64,000 nt of DNA from Flavobacteriaceae bacterium (GTDB taxonomy: Bacteria > Bacteroidota > Bacteroidia > Flavobacteriales > Flavobacteriaceae), in the NCBI GenBank assembly GCA_025800395.1, contig JAOXRU010000576.1, forward strand, positions 1 to 64,000, given 5' to 3'. Position 1 is the first letter of the stretch, and each line of letters opens with the position of its first letter. Below are positions 53,904 to 61,920 of this stretch, one piece after another. A program made the position numbers and the translations under genes. A model generated the notes under the pieces. It saw only the letters and a list, made by a program, of their open reading frames with translations. It searched no databases and had not been told where the DNA came from.

Positions 53904-54902
53904 CTAAACAAAGCTTTTAAATAAGGTATGCGACAATATCCACTCCAACAAAAGTAAGCCCAAAGCAAGGAGTGCGAGGGGTCTAAATTTTTCTTCGTAT
54001 TTGTGGTATTTAAATTCTTCTATTTCTGTTGTTTCCAACTGATTAATTTCTTCATATATAGCTTCCAATTTTTCATTGTTGGTAGCTCTAAAATATTTTC
54101 CTCCGGTATCTTTGGCGATAGATTGCAGGAGTTTTTCGTCTATTTCTACTTTTCTAAACCCATAGCGAAAACTACCATCTGGGTTGTATGCTATGGGCGA
54201 GAGCGCATTTCCATTGGTGCCAATACCTATGGTATAGGTTTTGATGCCGTATTCGGTGGCGAGCTCAGAAGCTGTTTTGGGTTCGATAAAGCCCGAATTG
54301 TTGACACCATCGGTAAGCAAAATGATGATTTTGCTTTTGGCTTTGCTGTCTTTGAGTCGGTTTACCGCTGTAGCCAATCCCATGCCGATAGCAGTTCCGT
54401 CTTCTAATTGGCCGTAATTGATTTCGTTTAACGAGCGCAAAACGATAGATTTATCGCTAGTGATAGGGGTCTTGGTATAGCTTTCTCCAGCGTATGCTAC
54501 CAAGCCAATGCGGTCGTTTGGTCGGTCGTTTATAAAATTAGAGGCAACCTTTTTGAGCGCACGTAGGCGATTGGGTTTTAGATCTTTTGCCAACATGCTC
54601 GAAGAAACATCTATAGCCATCACTATATCGATACCTTTGGTGGTTTTGGTTCTCGAAGAAATGTCTTCTGTCTGTGGTCGGGCTAGGGCCAAAATAAGCA
54701 CACTGAGGGCCAAAAGGCGCAATACAAATAGTCCGTGACGGAGTTTGCCCAATATAGAAGTGCTGTCAAAACCTTCGATACTCGAAATTTTTACGCTTGC
54801 ATGTTGTTTTTTGTGTTTGAACCAATACCAAACAAGTGCTATTGGCAGTAGGAAAAACAACTGCAGTAGTTCTGGATTTGCAAATTTTATTTGGTCAAAC
54901 AT
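53904..54902 (-). CDS. batA: BatA, von Willebrand factor A protein
   Basis: 332 residues. Two N-terminal helices precede a VWA domain with MAIDVSSSMLAKDLKPNRLRALKKV (DxSxS) and LLTDGVNNSGFIEP, and there is a C-terminal helix (PLALLALGLLLLEWILSH). It is the first of the BatA/BatB pair. In Bacteroides fragilis the bat operon was linked to aerotolerance; in other bacteria it has effects on envelope integrity. Its partner is the MoxR ATPase. Confidence 0.93.
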   Translation of the reverse strand: MFDQIKFANPELLQLFFLLPIALVWYWFKHKKQHASVKISSIEGFDSTSILGKLRHGLFVLRLLALSVLILALARPQTEDISSRTKTTKGIDIVMAIDVSSSMLAKDLKPNRLRALKKVASNFINDRPNDRIGLVAYAGESYTKTPITSDKSIVLRSLNEINYGQLEDGTAIGMGLATAVNRLKDSKAKSKIIILLTDGVNNSGFIEPKTASELATEYGIKTYTIGIGTNGNALSPIAYNPDGSFRYGFRKVEIDEKLLQSIAKDTGGKYFRATNNEKLEAIYEEINQLETTEIEEFKYHKYEEKFRPLALLALGLLLLEWILSHTLFKSFV

Positions 54903-54905
54903 ATT

Positions 54906-56549
54906 TTATATTTGGGTTTTTACGTCTAGCCCACTTTCTATTCGTTCTACAATTTGCTGGGCGTAGATGTCTTCTTGTTCCCAGCGGATAATGATTTGCT
55001 GCAAGAAGCCTTTTCCGCCAAAGTGCAATAATAAATATTCTCCTTTAATTTGGTCGCCATTGGGGAGATCAAAATCTCCTTTACCAAAAGTTTTTAATCC
55101 TTGTATGCCACTAGGGGTGTCAAATGCCTCATTTTTGCTGATTAGATTTTTGGCACCTTGTTTATCCATTTGTTTCAGAGCAGCTTCTACTGCTTTTTCC
55201 AATTCCGTTTCAAATTCTCCATTGAAGCTGGTCGTTCGAATGAAGACACTAAAGTGAGCCGAAGGCTTGTTGTAGCCAAACTGCTGTATGGCAGTGATAT
55301 TGGCTTTTTCTGCTGTTGGGATTTTGGTTTTTTCCCTTTGCAGTACTTCTGGAGTTTCGAGGATTACAGGAGGGTATCCGTATTCGCTTTTTACCCATTC
55401 TTTTTCGAGCAAAACCATGCTTGGGTTGCGCAAGACAGTATCTATGGTTTTTTGGGGGCCTACTATAGCCATGGTCACCCCAAAGGCCAATACCAATAAG
55501 CCGATGCCTCCTATAAGGCTGTATTGCATTCTTTTTTTGCTTTTTTTTGCGGCCATTTCTGCCAAATACTCCTGATTGGCTTGCAGTTCTTCTTCTGTCG
55601 GTTCGGGCAAGGCCTCTTTGGTTTTGGTAACGATTTGTTCGATGCTACTGCGATGCGATTCGGCCAATTTGTTTTCGGGTTTTGAACGGGCAAATTTCAC
55701 CAAATCGGCAGTTTGCAATATTTGTTGAAACTCATTTATGGTTTGCGCATCGAGTTTTAGCTCGCCACTATCGTTGAGTAAGTTTATCCGATCTATGAGC
55801 TGATCGGTGGTGCTTTCCAAGGCTGCGATTTTGGCATCTTCTTCCAAATACTGTCTTACGATATCGGTAAGTTGCGAATAATAAGCTTTGTATTCGGATT
55901 GGATGAGGTATTTGGATTTTTCTAGTTGCTGTAAAGCCAATATAGCCCTGTCGTATGCGGGCAATTGTGCGATTTGTTCTTCTTCGCTTAGGGGTTTTTT
56001 TCGTACAAAAAACCAATAGACAACCGCTCCTAGCAACAGCAAAGCAAGCAAAATATACAAGGGCAATCTCCACCAGCCACTATGGTCTTTTTCTACCGCT
56101 ATGATGGGTTTGATGTCGTAGAGTTTTTGTTTGGTAGTATCTACAGCCACATCAGCCACACGTATGCGTGCCGAATCGGTAAAAAATGCTTTGTTGTTTA
56201 TGGTTATTTTTTGTTGTGGTAGGGTATAATAGCCCGAATCGAATTGGGTAAGGGCATAGATTCTTTGTAGGATATACCTTTGGTTGTTTTTGGTGGTATC
56301 TGTGGGGCTAATCTCCACCGTTTCTAGAGGCAAAAAACTCTGTCCTTCGGGAAAATCAACCACGTCTGTGGAATCTATTTCTACGCGAATTTTGTATCGT
56401 ATTTGATCGCCGATGTGGATATGGGTAGTATCCATATCCACAGAGATTTCTTGGGCTTGTAACCATGGCGTACATAGAGCGGCCATAAGCAAGAAGCTCC
56501 ATAGGTTTTTGGAGAATCGGTAGCTATATATTTGTTTGTTTTTCTGCAT
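54906..56549 (-). CDS. BatD-like membrane protein with DUF4381-type region
   Basis: 547 residues. Signal peptide, N-terminal exported beta domain (ISVDMDTTHIHIGDQIRYKIRVEIDSTDVVDFPEG), one membrane helix near 175 (LPLYILLALLLLGAVVYWFF), a cytoplasmic helical part with YKAYYSQLTDIVRQYLEEDAKIAALESTTDQL, a second helix near 350 and a C-terminal domain. The middle resembles the DUF4381-type protein placed between the DUF58 and VWA genes in such operons. It overlaps the DUF58 gene by one base. Confidence 0.85.
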   Translation of the reverse strand: MQKNKQIYSYRFSKNLWSFLLMAALCTPWLQAQEISVDMDTTHIHIGDQIRYKIRVEIDSTDVVDFPEGQSFLPLETVEISPTDTTKNNQRYILQRIYALTQFDSGYYTLPQQKITINNKAFFTDSARIRVADVAVDTTKQKLYDIKPIIAVEKDHSGWWRLPLYILLALLLLGAVVYWFFVRKKPLSEEEQIAQLPAYDRAILALQQLEKSKYLIQSEYKAYYSQLTDIVRQYLEEDAKIAALESTTDQLIDRINLLNDSGELKLDAQTINEFQQILQTADLVKFARSKPENKLAESHRSSIEQIVTKTKEALPEPTEEELQANQEYLAEMAAKKSKKRMQYSLIGGIGLLVLAFGVTMAIVGPQKTIDTVLRNPSMVLLEKEWVKSEYGYPPVILETPEVLQREKTKIPTAEKANITAIQQFGYNKPSAHFSVFIRTTSFNGEFETELEKAVEAALKQMDKQGAKNLISKNEAFDTPSGIQGLKTFGKGDFDLPNGDQIKGEYLLLHFGGKGFLQQIIIRWEQEDIYAQQIVERIESGLDVKTQI

Positions 56550-57415
56550 TAGCCTCTTCGTTTAAAATATCCCAAGAGTTTTTTCACATAGCTTTCGTCT
56601 ACTCTAGTACTTAGCACGCCACAGCCACTTTTGCTAAAAGCGGATTGGAAGTAATTGGTATTTTCCAAATAGGACGCCGCATAGGCGGTACGCACTTTTT
56701 TGGAACTGGTATTGATGGTACGTGTTTTGCCAGTTTCGGCATCTAGAAAATGCACCAATCCCAGATTGGGGATACTTTCTTCTTTGGGATCATATACGCG
56801 TATACCAGTGACATCGTGTTTTTTTCCAATAATTTTCAGGGTTTGCTCATAGTTTTTGTCCATAAAATCGGAAAGCACAAAAACGATGGCTTTTTTCTTC
56901 ATCATATTGGAAATGTATTTGAGAGCCAAAGCAATATCTGTTTTTTTGCTTTTTGGTTGAAACTCTAGCAATTCACGAATGATGCGCAGCACATGTGATT
57001 TGCCTTTTTTGGGAGGGATAAATAATTCAATCTCGTCGGAAAACAACAGCAATCCAACCTTATCGTTGTTTTGCATGGCCGAAAAAGCCAAGGTGGCCGA
57101 GATTTCGGTTAGGATTTCTCTTTTAAATTGTTTGATGGTGCCAAAAGCTTCCGATCCACTTACATCTACCGCCAAAAGCATGGTGAGCTCGCGTTCTTCT
57201 TCGAATACTTTTACATAAGGTTCGTTATATCTTGCGGTTACATTCCAATCGATATTTCGAACATCATCTCCATAATGATACTGACGAACTTCACTAAAAG
57301 TCATACCACGACCTTTGAAGGTAGAGTGGTATTCTCCTCCGAAGATATGATCGGACAACCTTCTGGTCTTGATCTCTATTTTGCGTACTTTTTTTAGTAA
57401 TTCTTTAGTATCCAT
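56549..57415 (-). CDS. DUF58 domain protein of the MoxR/VWA operon
   Basis: 288 residues without membrane segment. The start RKIEIKTRRLSDHIFGGEYHSTFKGRGMTFSEVRQYHYGDDVRNIDWNVTARYNEPYVKVFEEERELTMLLAVDVSGSEAFG contains the DUF58 core and a DxSxS metal-ion site. These proteins work with MoxR ATPases. It follows moxR after about 420 bases that contain a dead inserted gene. Confidence 0.93.
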   Translation of the reverse strand: MDTKELLKKVRKIEIKTRRLSDHIFGGEYHSTFKGRGMTFSEVRQYHYGDDVRNIDWNVTARYNEPYVKVFEEERELTMLLAVDVSGSEAFGTIKQFKREILTEISATLAFSAMQNNDKVGLLLFSDEIELFIPPKKGKSHVLRIIRELLEFQPKSKKTDIALALKYISNMMKKKAIVFVLSDFMDKNYEQTLKIIGKKHDVTGIRVYDPKEESIPNLGLVHFLDAETGKTRTINTSSKKVRTAYAASYLENTNYFQSAFSKSGCGVLSTRVDESYVKKLLGYFKRRG

Positions 57416-57442
57416 TTGGATTTATGATTAATGATTGCTGAT

Positions 57443-57788
57443 TTAAGATTGGTTTCTTTCTTTTGATGTTTTCATACTTTTCACAAAAATGGCAATCAAT
57501 TCGTCGTTTTCTTTTATCGTTTTTTGGTATCAATTCAGACCTAGTTCATATTTTTAAATTGATGTGGGTCTCTCTTCATTCTTTAAGACAAATTCCCATT
57601 CTGAAAATAAAATCTTTAGTAGAAACTGCACTATGGGCTTCTCCATAATTTGGTGCTGCAGACGTGGAAGATCTAATGATTTGAGATGCGAGGTGGTTTG
57701 CTGCAAAATGATTCGCCATATCGTAATTCATTTTTATTATTGCAACGGAAAAATCTATTAATCTATTTTCTAAAGTAAATTTATCCAT
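57443..57788 (-). pseudogene. Four-helix-bundle (23S IVP-type) gene, inactivated
   Basis: From MDKFTLENRLIDFSVAIIK the frame runs through GEAHSAVSTKDFIFRMGICLKE to a TGA where relatives have LRE. The next codons RETHINLKI continue the family in the same frame, then another stop. After one more shift the frame gives ENDELIAIFVKSMKTSKERN and ends at 57443. These three pieces rebuild the full family of about 115 residues. The flanks (57420-57445 and 57799-57830) hold AATC/GATT-rich degenerate repeats. It lies between moxR and the DUF58 gene. Confidence 0.75.
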
Positions 57789-57835
57789 ATATCTTTTCTG
57801 CAATCTAAAATCGGAAATCTCCAATCCGCAATTCG

Positions 57836-58840
57836 TTAAGGCACTTCTATTTCGTTTACGATTTTTTGGATCAGGTCTTCGCTGCTAATATTTTCCGCTT
57901 CTGCTTCATAGGTAATTCCAATTCTATGGCGCAGTACATCATATACTACAGCGCGTACATCTTCTGGAATGACATAGCCTCTTCTTTTGATAAAGGCATA
58001 ACATTTTGCAGCCATTGCCAAGTTGATGCTACCCCTAGGAGATGCACCAAAACTAATGAGTGGTTTTATTTCTTCTAGCTTGTATTTTTCTGGATACCGT
58101 GTAGCAAAGATAATGTCGAGGATGTATTTTTCTATTTTCTCATCCATATAGACCTCTCTCACAGCAGCTTGTGCTCTGAGGATTTGCTCTAGGCTTACGA
58201 CGGGATTTACTTGATTGAATCCTCCTTTGAGGTTGGCTCGAACAATATGTTGTTCTTCATTCATTTTGGGGTAGTCGATAACCGTTTTGAGCATAAATCG
58301 ATCTACTTGCGCCTCTGGTAGTGGATAAGTACCTTCTTGTTCTACGGGGTTTTGTGTGGCCATTACCAAAAATGGTTGTTGTAGTTTGAAAGTTTCTTCT
58401 CCGATGGTTACCTGTTTTTCTTGCATGGCTTCGAGCAAGGCCGATTGCACTTTCGCTGGTGCACGGTTGATCTCATCTGCCAAGACAAAATTGGCGAAAA
58501 TAGGTCCCTTTTTGATAGAAAATTCGTTTTGTTTGATATTGTATATCATAGTACCTATAACATCCGCAGGCAATAGATCGGGTGTAAACTGAATACGGCT
58601 AAAGTCTCCATGAACTGCTTTTGACAAAGTGTTGATGGCAAGGGTTTTTGCCAAACCAGGAACCCCTTCCAATAAGATGTGTCCTTGGCCAAGTAAGCCG
58701 ATGAGCAATCGCTCTATCATTTGCTGCTGTCCTATGATGACCTTGTTCATCTCCGCAGTAAGCAGATCGATAAAAGCACTTTCCTTGTTTATTTTTTCAT
58801 TAATTGCACTAATATCAATAGTAGTTTCCTCCATAAGCAT
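57836..58840 (-). CDS. moxR: MoxR family AAA+ ATPase
   Basis: 334 residues, or 332 from the second ATG at 58834. Walker A LLEGVPGLAKTLAIN, Walker B FVLADEINRAPAKVQSALLEAMQE, sensor 1 VMATQNPVEQEGTYPLPEAQVDRF and the C-terminal lid are all present. MoxR ATPases act as chaperones with VWA proteins. First gene of the bat operon; the next intact gene is DUF58, beyond the dead four-helix-bundle insert. Confidence 0.95.
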   Translation of the reverse strand: MLMEETTIDISAINEKINKESAFIDLLTAEMNKVIIGQQQMIERLLIGLLGQGHILLEGVPGLAKTLAINTLSKAVHGDFSRIQFTPDLLPADVIGTMIYNIKQNEFSIKKGPIFANFVLADEINRAPAKVQSALLEAMQEKQVTIGEETFKLQQPFLVMATQNPVEQEGTYPLPEAQVDRFMLKTVIDYPKMNEEQHIVRANLKGGFNQVNPVVSLEQILRAQAAVREVYMDEKIEKYILDIIFATRYPEKYKLEEIKPLISFGASPRGSINLAMAAKCYAFIKRRGYVIPEDVRAVVYDVLRHRIGITYEAEAENISSEDLIQKIVNEIEVP

Positions 58841-59334
58841 GGTTTTTAAATCGAAATTTGTTGCGCTAATTTAACATTTATATGCAAATTCAAAATTTTT
58901 GTAAAATTAGGCTGTTAAGAATTGGTTAAAATATCTCTAAATTCCGCTATTTTAGAATGTTTTTAAGGGGAAGCACGATTTCCTTAAGATTTTGTTTACA
59001 GTTTTGGATTTGCTATTAGCGAATTTTATTTCGAATAACGATTGAAAACGACCAAGACGCAACAGAAAATACACTATAAAAACTCATGAAAAAAAAGTAG
59101 TGACGCAGTAAAAAACCTCTAAGACTAGGGTTTAAATTTTGTTTTCCAAAACCATATAAAGAACAGAAAAACAGAGTATTAGGTAAAAACACATGTTTGG
59201 TTCTAGCTTTGTGGTGCGTAAATTTATAAAATAAAATAAGGGATAACCATAAACAAAGTAAGGAATTTATTATATATTTGATAGTATTTACTAATATAAT
59301 TATTGGAGAAAATTTATTTAAAAAAGAAAGATAA
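58841..59334. other. AT-rich intergenic region with a promoter
   Basis: Between the divergent moxR and Dabb genes. TATATTTG at 59273-59280 fits the -7 consensus and lies 54 bases before the lipoprotein ATG. A hydrophobic open frame on the minus strand (59016-59300) lacks a plausible start codon and is not called. Confidence 0.5.
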
Positions 59335-59805
59335 ATGAAAAGAAGAATATTTGTAAAGCTTGGTATGGTGTTTACTGTGTTGGGCTTAATATTGGGAACA
59401 GCTTGCAGCAGTGATGATGACGGAGACGCACCTATGTCTCCTTCAAAGACCATTCGACACATCGTATTGTTTAAGTACAAAGAAAGTGTAACCAAAGCAC
59501 AAAAGGACGAAGTGATTTCTAAGTTTATGGCTTTAAAGCAATCCAAAAAAGATGGAGAAACTTATATCAGAGATATAGAATACGGCTATCAAAACAGTAA
59601 AGAAGGAGTATCTCGCGGATATGAAATTGCCTTTTTGGTAAGCTTTAATTCTATTGCAGATAGAGATTATTATGTAGGGCAACCATTTATAACCGAAGCC
59701 GGAAAATTTGATGCACAACACGATGCCTTCAAAGCATTTGTGGGGCCATTATTGGCAACGGAAAATGGGGTACTCGTTTATGATTACGATGCCATAAAAA
59801 TGTAG
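59335..59805 (+). CDS. Dabb-domain lipoprotein
   Basis: 156 residues. The lipoprotein signal ends LGTACSS (Cys24) and is followed by Asp-rich SSDDDGDA. The Dabb (stress-responsive A/B barrel) domain is TIRHIVLFKYKESVTKAQKDEVISKFMALKQ...YEIAFLVSFNSIADRDYYVGQPFITEAGKFDAQHDAFKAFVGP. Dabb proteins are dimeric ferredoxin-like folds of varied role. An exported lipid-anchored form is less usual than the cytoplasmic one. Function unknown. Confidence 0.85.
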   Translation: MKRRIFVKLGMVFTVLGLILGTACSSDDDGDAPMSPSKTIRHIVLFKYKESVTKAQKDEVISKFMALKQSKKDGETYIRDIEYGYQNSKEGVSRGYEIAFLVSFNSIADRDYYVGQPFITEAGKFDAQHDAFKAFVGPLLATENGVLVYDYDAIKM

Positions 59806-59831
59806 TATTTTTTTAGTTAGTTTTTAAGTAT

Positions 59832-59868
59832 AAAGCCGTTTGATGCATAGTCTTTAAACGGCTTTTTT
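59832..59868 (+). terminator. Terminator of the Dabb lipoprotein gene
   Basis: Stem AAAGCCGTTT/AAACGGCTTT with a 15-base loop and six T, 27 bases past the stop. Confidence 0.85.
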
Positions 59869-59952
59869 ATGATTGGGTTGTTATCCTATAATCCTTTTTG
59901 TTCTTAAAAAATAAAGACCTTACCTTTAGACCAACAAGAAAAACGAATTTAT

Positions 59953-60708
59953 ATGAAGACTGCATTAATAACCGGGGCAACAAGTGGAATAGGAAAAGCC
60001 ACGGCAGAAAGGCTCTACAAAGAAGGTTATAGATTGGTAATTTGTGGACGCAGAACTAAGCGCTTGCAAGACTTGCAATCTGCATTTGGGGGAGGAGAGA
60101 ATTGTGCTATATTAACATTTGATGTTCGCGATAAAAAAGCAGTAGAAGACGCTATTGCTAGTTTGCCAGTCCCATTTTCTGATATTGATTTGTTGGTGAA
60201 CAATGCAGGCAATGCACATGGTTTGGATCCAATAAACACAGGAAGTTTGGAGGATTGGGATGCTATGATGGATATCAATGTAAAAGGTTTGTTGTATGTA
60301 TCTAAAGCAATTATTCCATCTATGGTAGAAAAGAAAGCAGGACATATCATCAATATTGGGTCTATAGCGGGAAAAGAAGTGTATCCCAATGGCAATGTGT
60401 ATTGTGCCAGCAAACATGCGGTAGATGCCATCACTAAGGGAATGCGAATAGATTTGAATGCCTACGGTATACGAGTTGGTGGGATACATCCGGGATTGGT
60501 AGAAACGGAGTTTAGCGAGGTGCGATTTAAAGGCGATGTGGAAAGAGCAAATACAGTCTACCAAGGATATAAGGCTTTACAATCGGAAGATATAGCGGAT
60601 ATTATAGCCTTTGTAGTGAGTAGGCCTTATCATATAAATATAGCCGATTTGGTGGTATATCCTACCGCCCAAGCGAGCAGTACCATACTCAAAAAAGGCG
60701 AAAACTAG
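59953..60708 (+). CDS. Short-chain dehydrogenase/reductase
   Basis: 251 residues. Cofactor loop ALITGATSGIGKATAERL, LLVNNAGNAHG and active-site NIGSIAGKEVYPNGNVYCASKHAV (Ser, Tyr-xxx-Lys) are present. Classical SDR, likely NADP-dependent from the Arg pair in CGRRTKRL. It resembles the YdfG group, which reduces L-allo-threonine or 3-hydroxy acids, but the substrate is unproven. Cytoplasmic. Confidence 0.92.
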   Translation: MKTALITGATSGIGKATAERLYKEGYRLVICGRRTKRLQDLQSAFGGGENCAILTFDVRDKKAVEDAIASLPVPFSDIDLLVNNAGNAHGLDPINTGSLEDWDAMMDINVKGLLYVSKAIIPSMVEKKAGHIINIGSIAGKEVYPNGNVYCASKHAVDAITKGMRIDLNAYGIRVGGIHPGLVETEFSEVRFKGDVERANTVYQGYKALQSEDIADIIAFVVSRPYHINIADLVVYPTAQASSTILKKGEN

Positions 60709-60720
60709 AGACGTACTGTG

Positions 60721-60825
60721 CGAGCGATAGAGCCATTGTTGGAGCTCTTTTTTGTGGATAGCGGTAGCGGTCCACAAAAAAAGCGACTGGTGAAAGCGCG
60801 GTGCTACTTTCGCCTGAGCGTTATA
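60721..60825. repeat. Flavobacterial intergenic palindromic element
   Basis: TTTTTTGTGGA (60748-60758) and TCCACAAAAAA (60771-60781) flank TAGCGGTAGCGG, and GCGAC, GTGAAAGCGCGG blocks follow. I recall similar pieces, with a GTGG/CCAC stem, AGCG repeats and a following GAAAGCGCGG block, in many flavobacterial intergenic regions. It may act as a terminator or REP-like element. Only one copy is seen here. Confidence 0.5.
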
Positions 60826-60914
60826 GAAAACGAGGGTTTTTGTTCTTATAGAGTTTAAATAAATATTGCTATAGAAAGTAGCACGCACCCATATCCTAAA
60901 CTCAATAAATGATG

Positions 60915-60922
60915 TAATTTTG
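60915..60922 (+). promoter_or_regulatory. Promoter -7 box of the metal-binding lipoprotein gene
   Basis: TAATTTTG fits the consensus and is 27 bases before the ATG at 60950, which supports that start over the upstream in-frame one. Confidence 0.5.
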
Positions 60923-60949
60923 CGTTTTAACACTAATCAAACTAAAAAT

Positions 60950-61465
60950 ATGAAGAAGCAATGGCTACAGTTTTTTCTTCTAGGATGTATGGCATTCGCT
61001 ACTATGGCATCCTGCAAAACGGAGAAAAAAGACGCAAAAAAGGAGCAGACAGAAGTAACTGCAACAAAGTATCAGTGTCCTATGGACTGTGAAAAAGGGA
61101 AAATCTATGATGCAATTGGCAGTTGTCCGGTATGTAAGATGGATTTGGCGGCAAAAGGAGAAACCAAGGCAGAGGATGGAGATCAGGAAGAGATGTGTCA
61201 ATGTCCAGAAGGCGAGTGCGAATGTGGTGGAAAAGAGAATTGTAAATGCGGCACACCTGGCTATGACCACAAAGGCAACAAGCTAGACGAAATGGCGTGC
61301 AATATGGATAAGGAAGCCTGTAAGAAGAAAATGGCAGATTGCAAGATGCGCAAGGAGGAGTGTGCTGCTAAGAAGAAGGAGTGCAAAATGAGCGAAGAAG
61401 AATGCGAAAAAGCTGGTTGCTGCCAAGATAGAGAAGCGCAGCCTAAAGAAGCGGAAGGCAAATAA
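60950..61465 (+). CDS. Metal-binding lipoprotein with HMBD and metallothionein-like Cys-rich tail
   Basis: 171 residues from MKKQWLQFFLL. Signal peptide with lipobox ATMASC. A heavy-metal-binding domain follows (KYQCPMDCEKGKIYDAIGSCPVCKMDL, CPxxC...CPVCKMDL, about 40-65). The tail is Cys-rich: MCQCPEGECECGGKENCKCG and then CNMDKEACKKKMADCKMRKEECAAKKKECKMSEEECEKAGCC. Clusters of CxC/CxxC in a Lys/Glu-rich frame are metallothionein-like. I infer binding of Cu, Zn or Cd at the cell surface. Its own promoter and terminator show that it is a single gene. Confidence 0.8.
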   Translation: MKKQWLQFFLLGCMAFATMASCKTEKKDAKKEQTEVTATKYQCPMDCEKGKIYDAIGSCPVCKMDLAAKGETKAEDGDQEEMCQCPEGECECGGKENCKCGTPGYDHKGNKLDEMACNMDKEACKKKMADCKMRKEECAAKKKECKMSEEECEKAGCCQDREAQPKEAEGK

Positions 61466-61545
61466 TAGTTGTTTAAAAATATTGCGGTTAAAAGGGGTTA
61501 GAAATTGGCATCAATTTTTGGCAAATCGCAACCTTATTACACAAG

Positions 61546-61583
61546 AAAACCGTTCAGTGTTTATACGCTAAACGGTTTTTTTG
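61546..61583 (+). terminator. Terminator of the metal-binding lipoprotein gene
   Basis: Stem AAAACCGTT/AACGGTTTT, extended by AGTG/CGCT, with seven T after. It is 80 bases past the stop codon. The remaining DNA to 61691 has no gene. Confidence 0.85.
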
Positions 61584-61691
61584 TGTGCTGTAGGGAGGAA
61601 AAGCAGTAGTTGCCATTTAATAAAACATGCATCACAGGAAAAAGAAATAGGTGTCATTTGTTTTAAGAAAACCTTAAAAATGATATAATCT

Positions 61692-61880
61692 AACGTGAGT
61701 TCGATATAACTTACGCACACAGTTTATTTTGATTTTCTTAGGCTAGGCGTGGCTTTGAAGGGCTATTTATTGGGGTAATTTTGAGCTAGAAATGGTATTG
61801 TGTTTTAAGCTGCGCCTTTTCAATCCAAATTTCACTATTTATAATGCTTCTGTGAAGATAATTTATATAGAACTGACGTT
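61692..61880 (+). repeat. MITE-like element, copy E, complete
   Basis: 189 bases with terminal inverted repeats AACGTGAGTTCGATATA and TATATAGAACTGACGTT. The five bases AATCT occur immediately on both sides (61687-61691 and 61881-61885), a clear target-site duplication. It is the most complete copy and the reference for the others. No coding frame is present. It ends 40 bases before the Schlafen-type gene. Confidence 0.8.
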
Positions 61881-61920
61881 AATCTATCTGGTTTTCATAA
61901 AAATGCACTAGATTTATAAG

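Noticed and set aside
59016-59546. Hydrophobic 176-codon minus-strand frame partly opposite the Dabb gene
   Set aside because: The well-coding part belongs to the Dabb gene on the other strand. The free part has no ATG, GTG or TTG start with a promoter at a sensible place.
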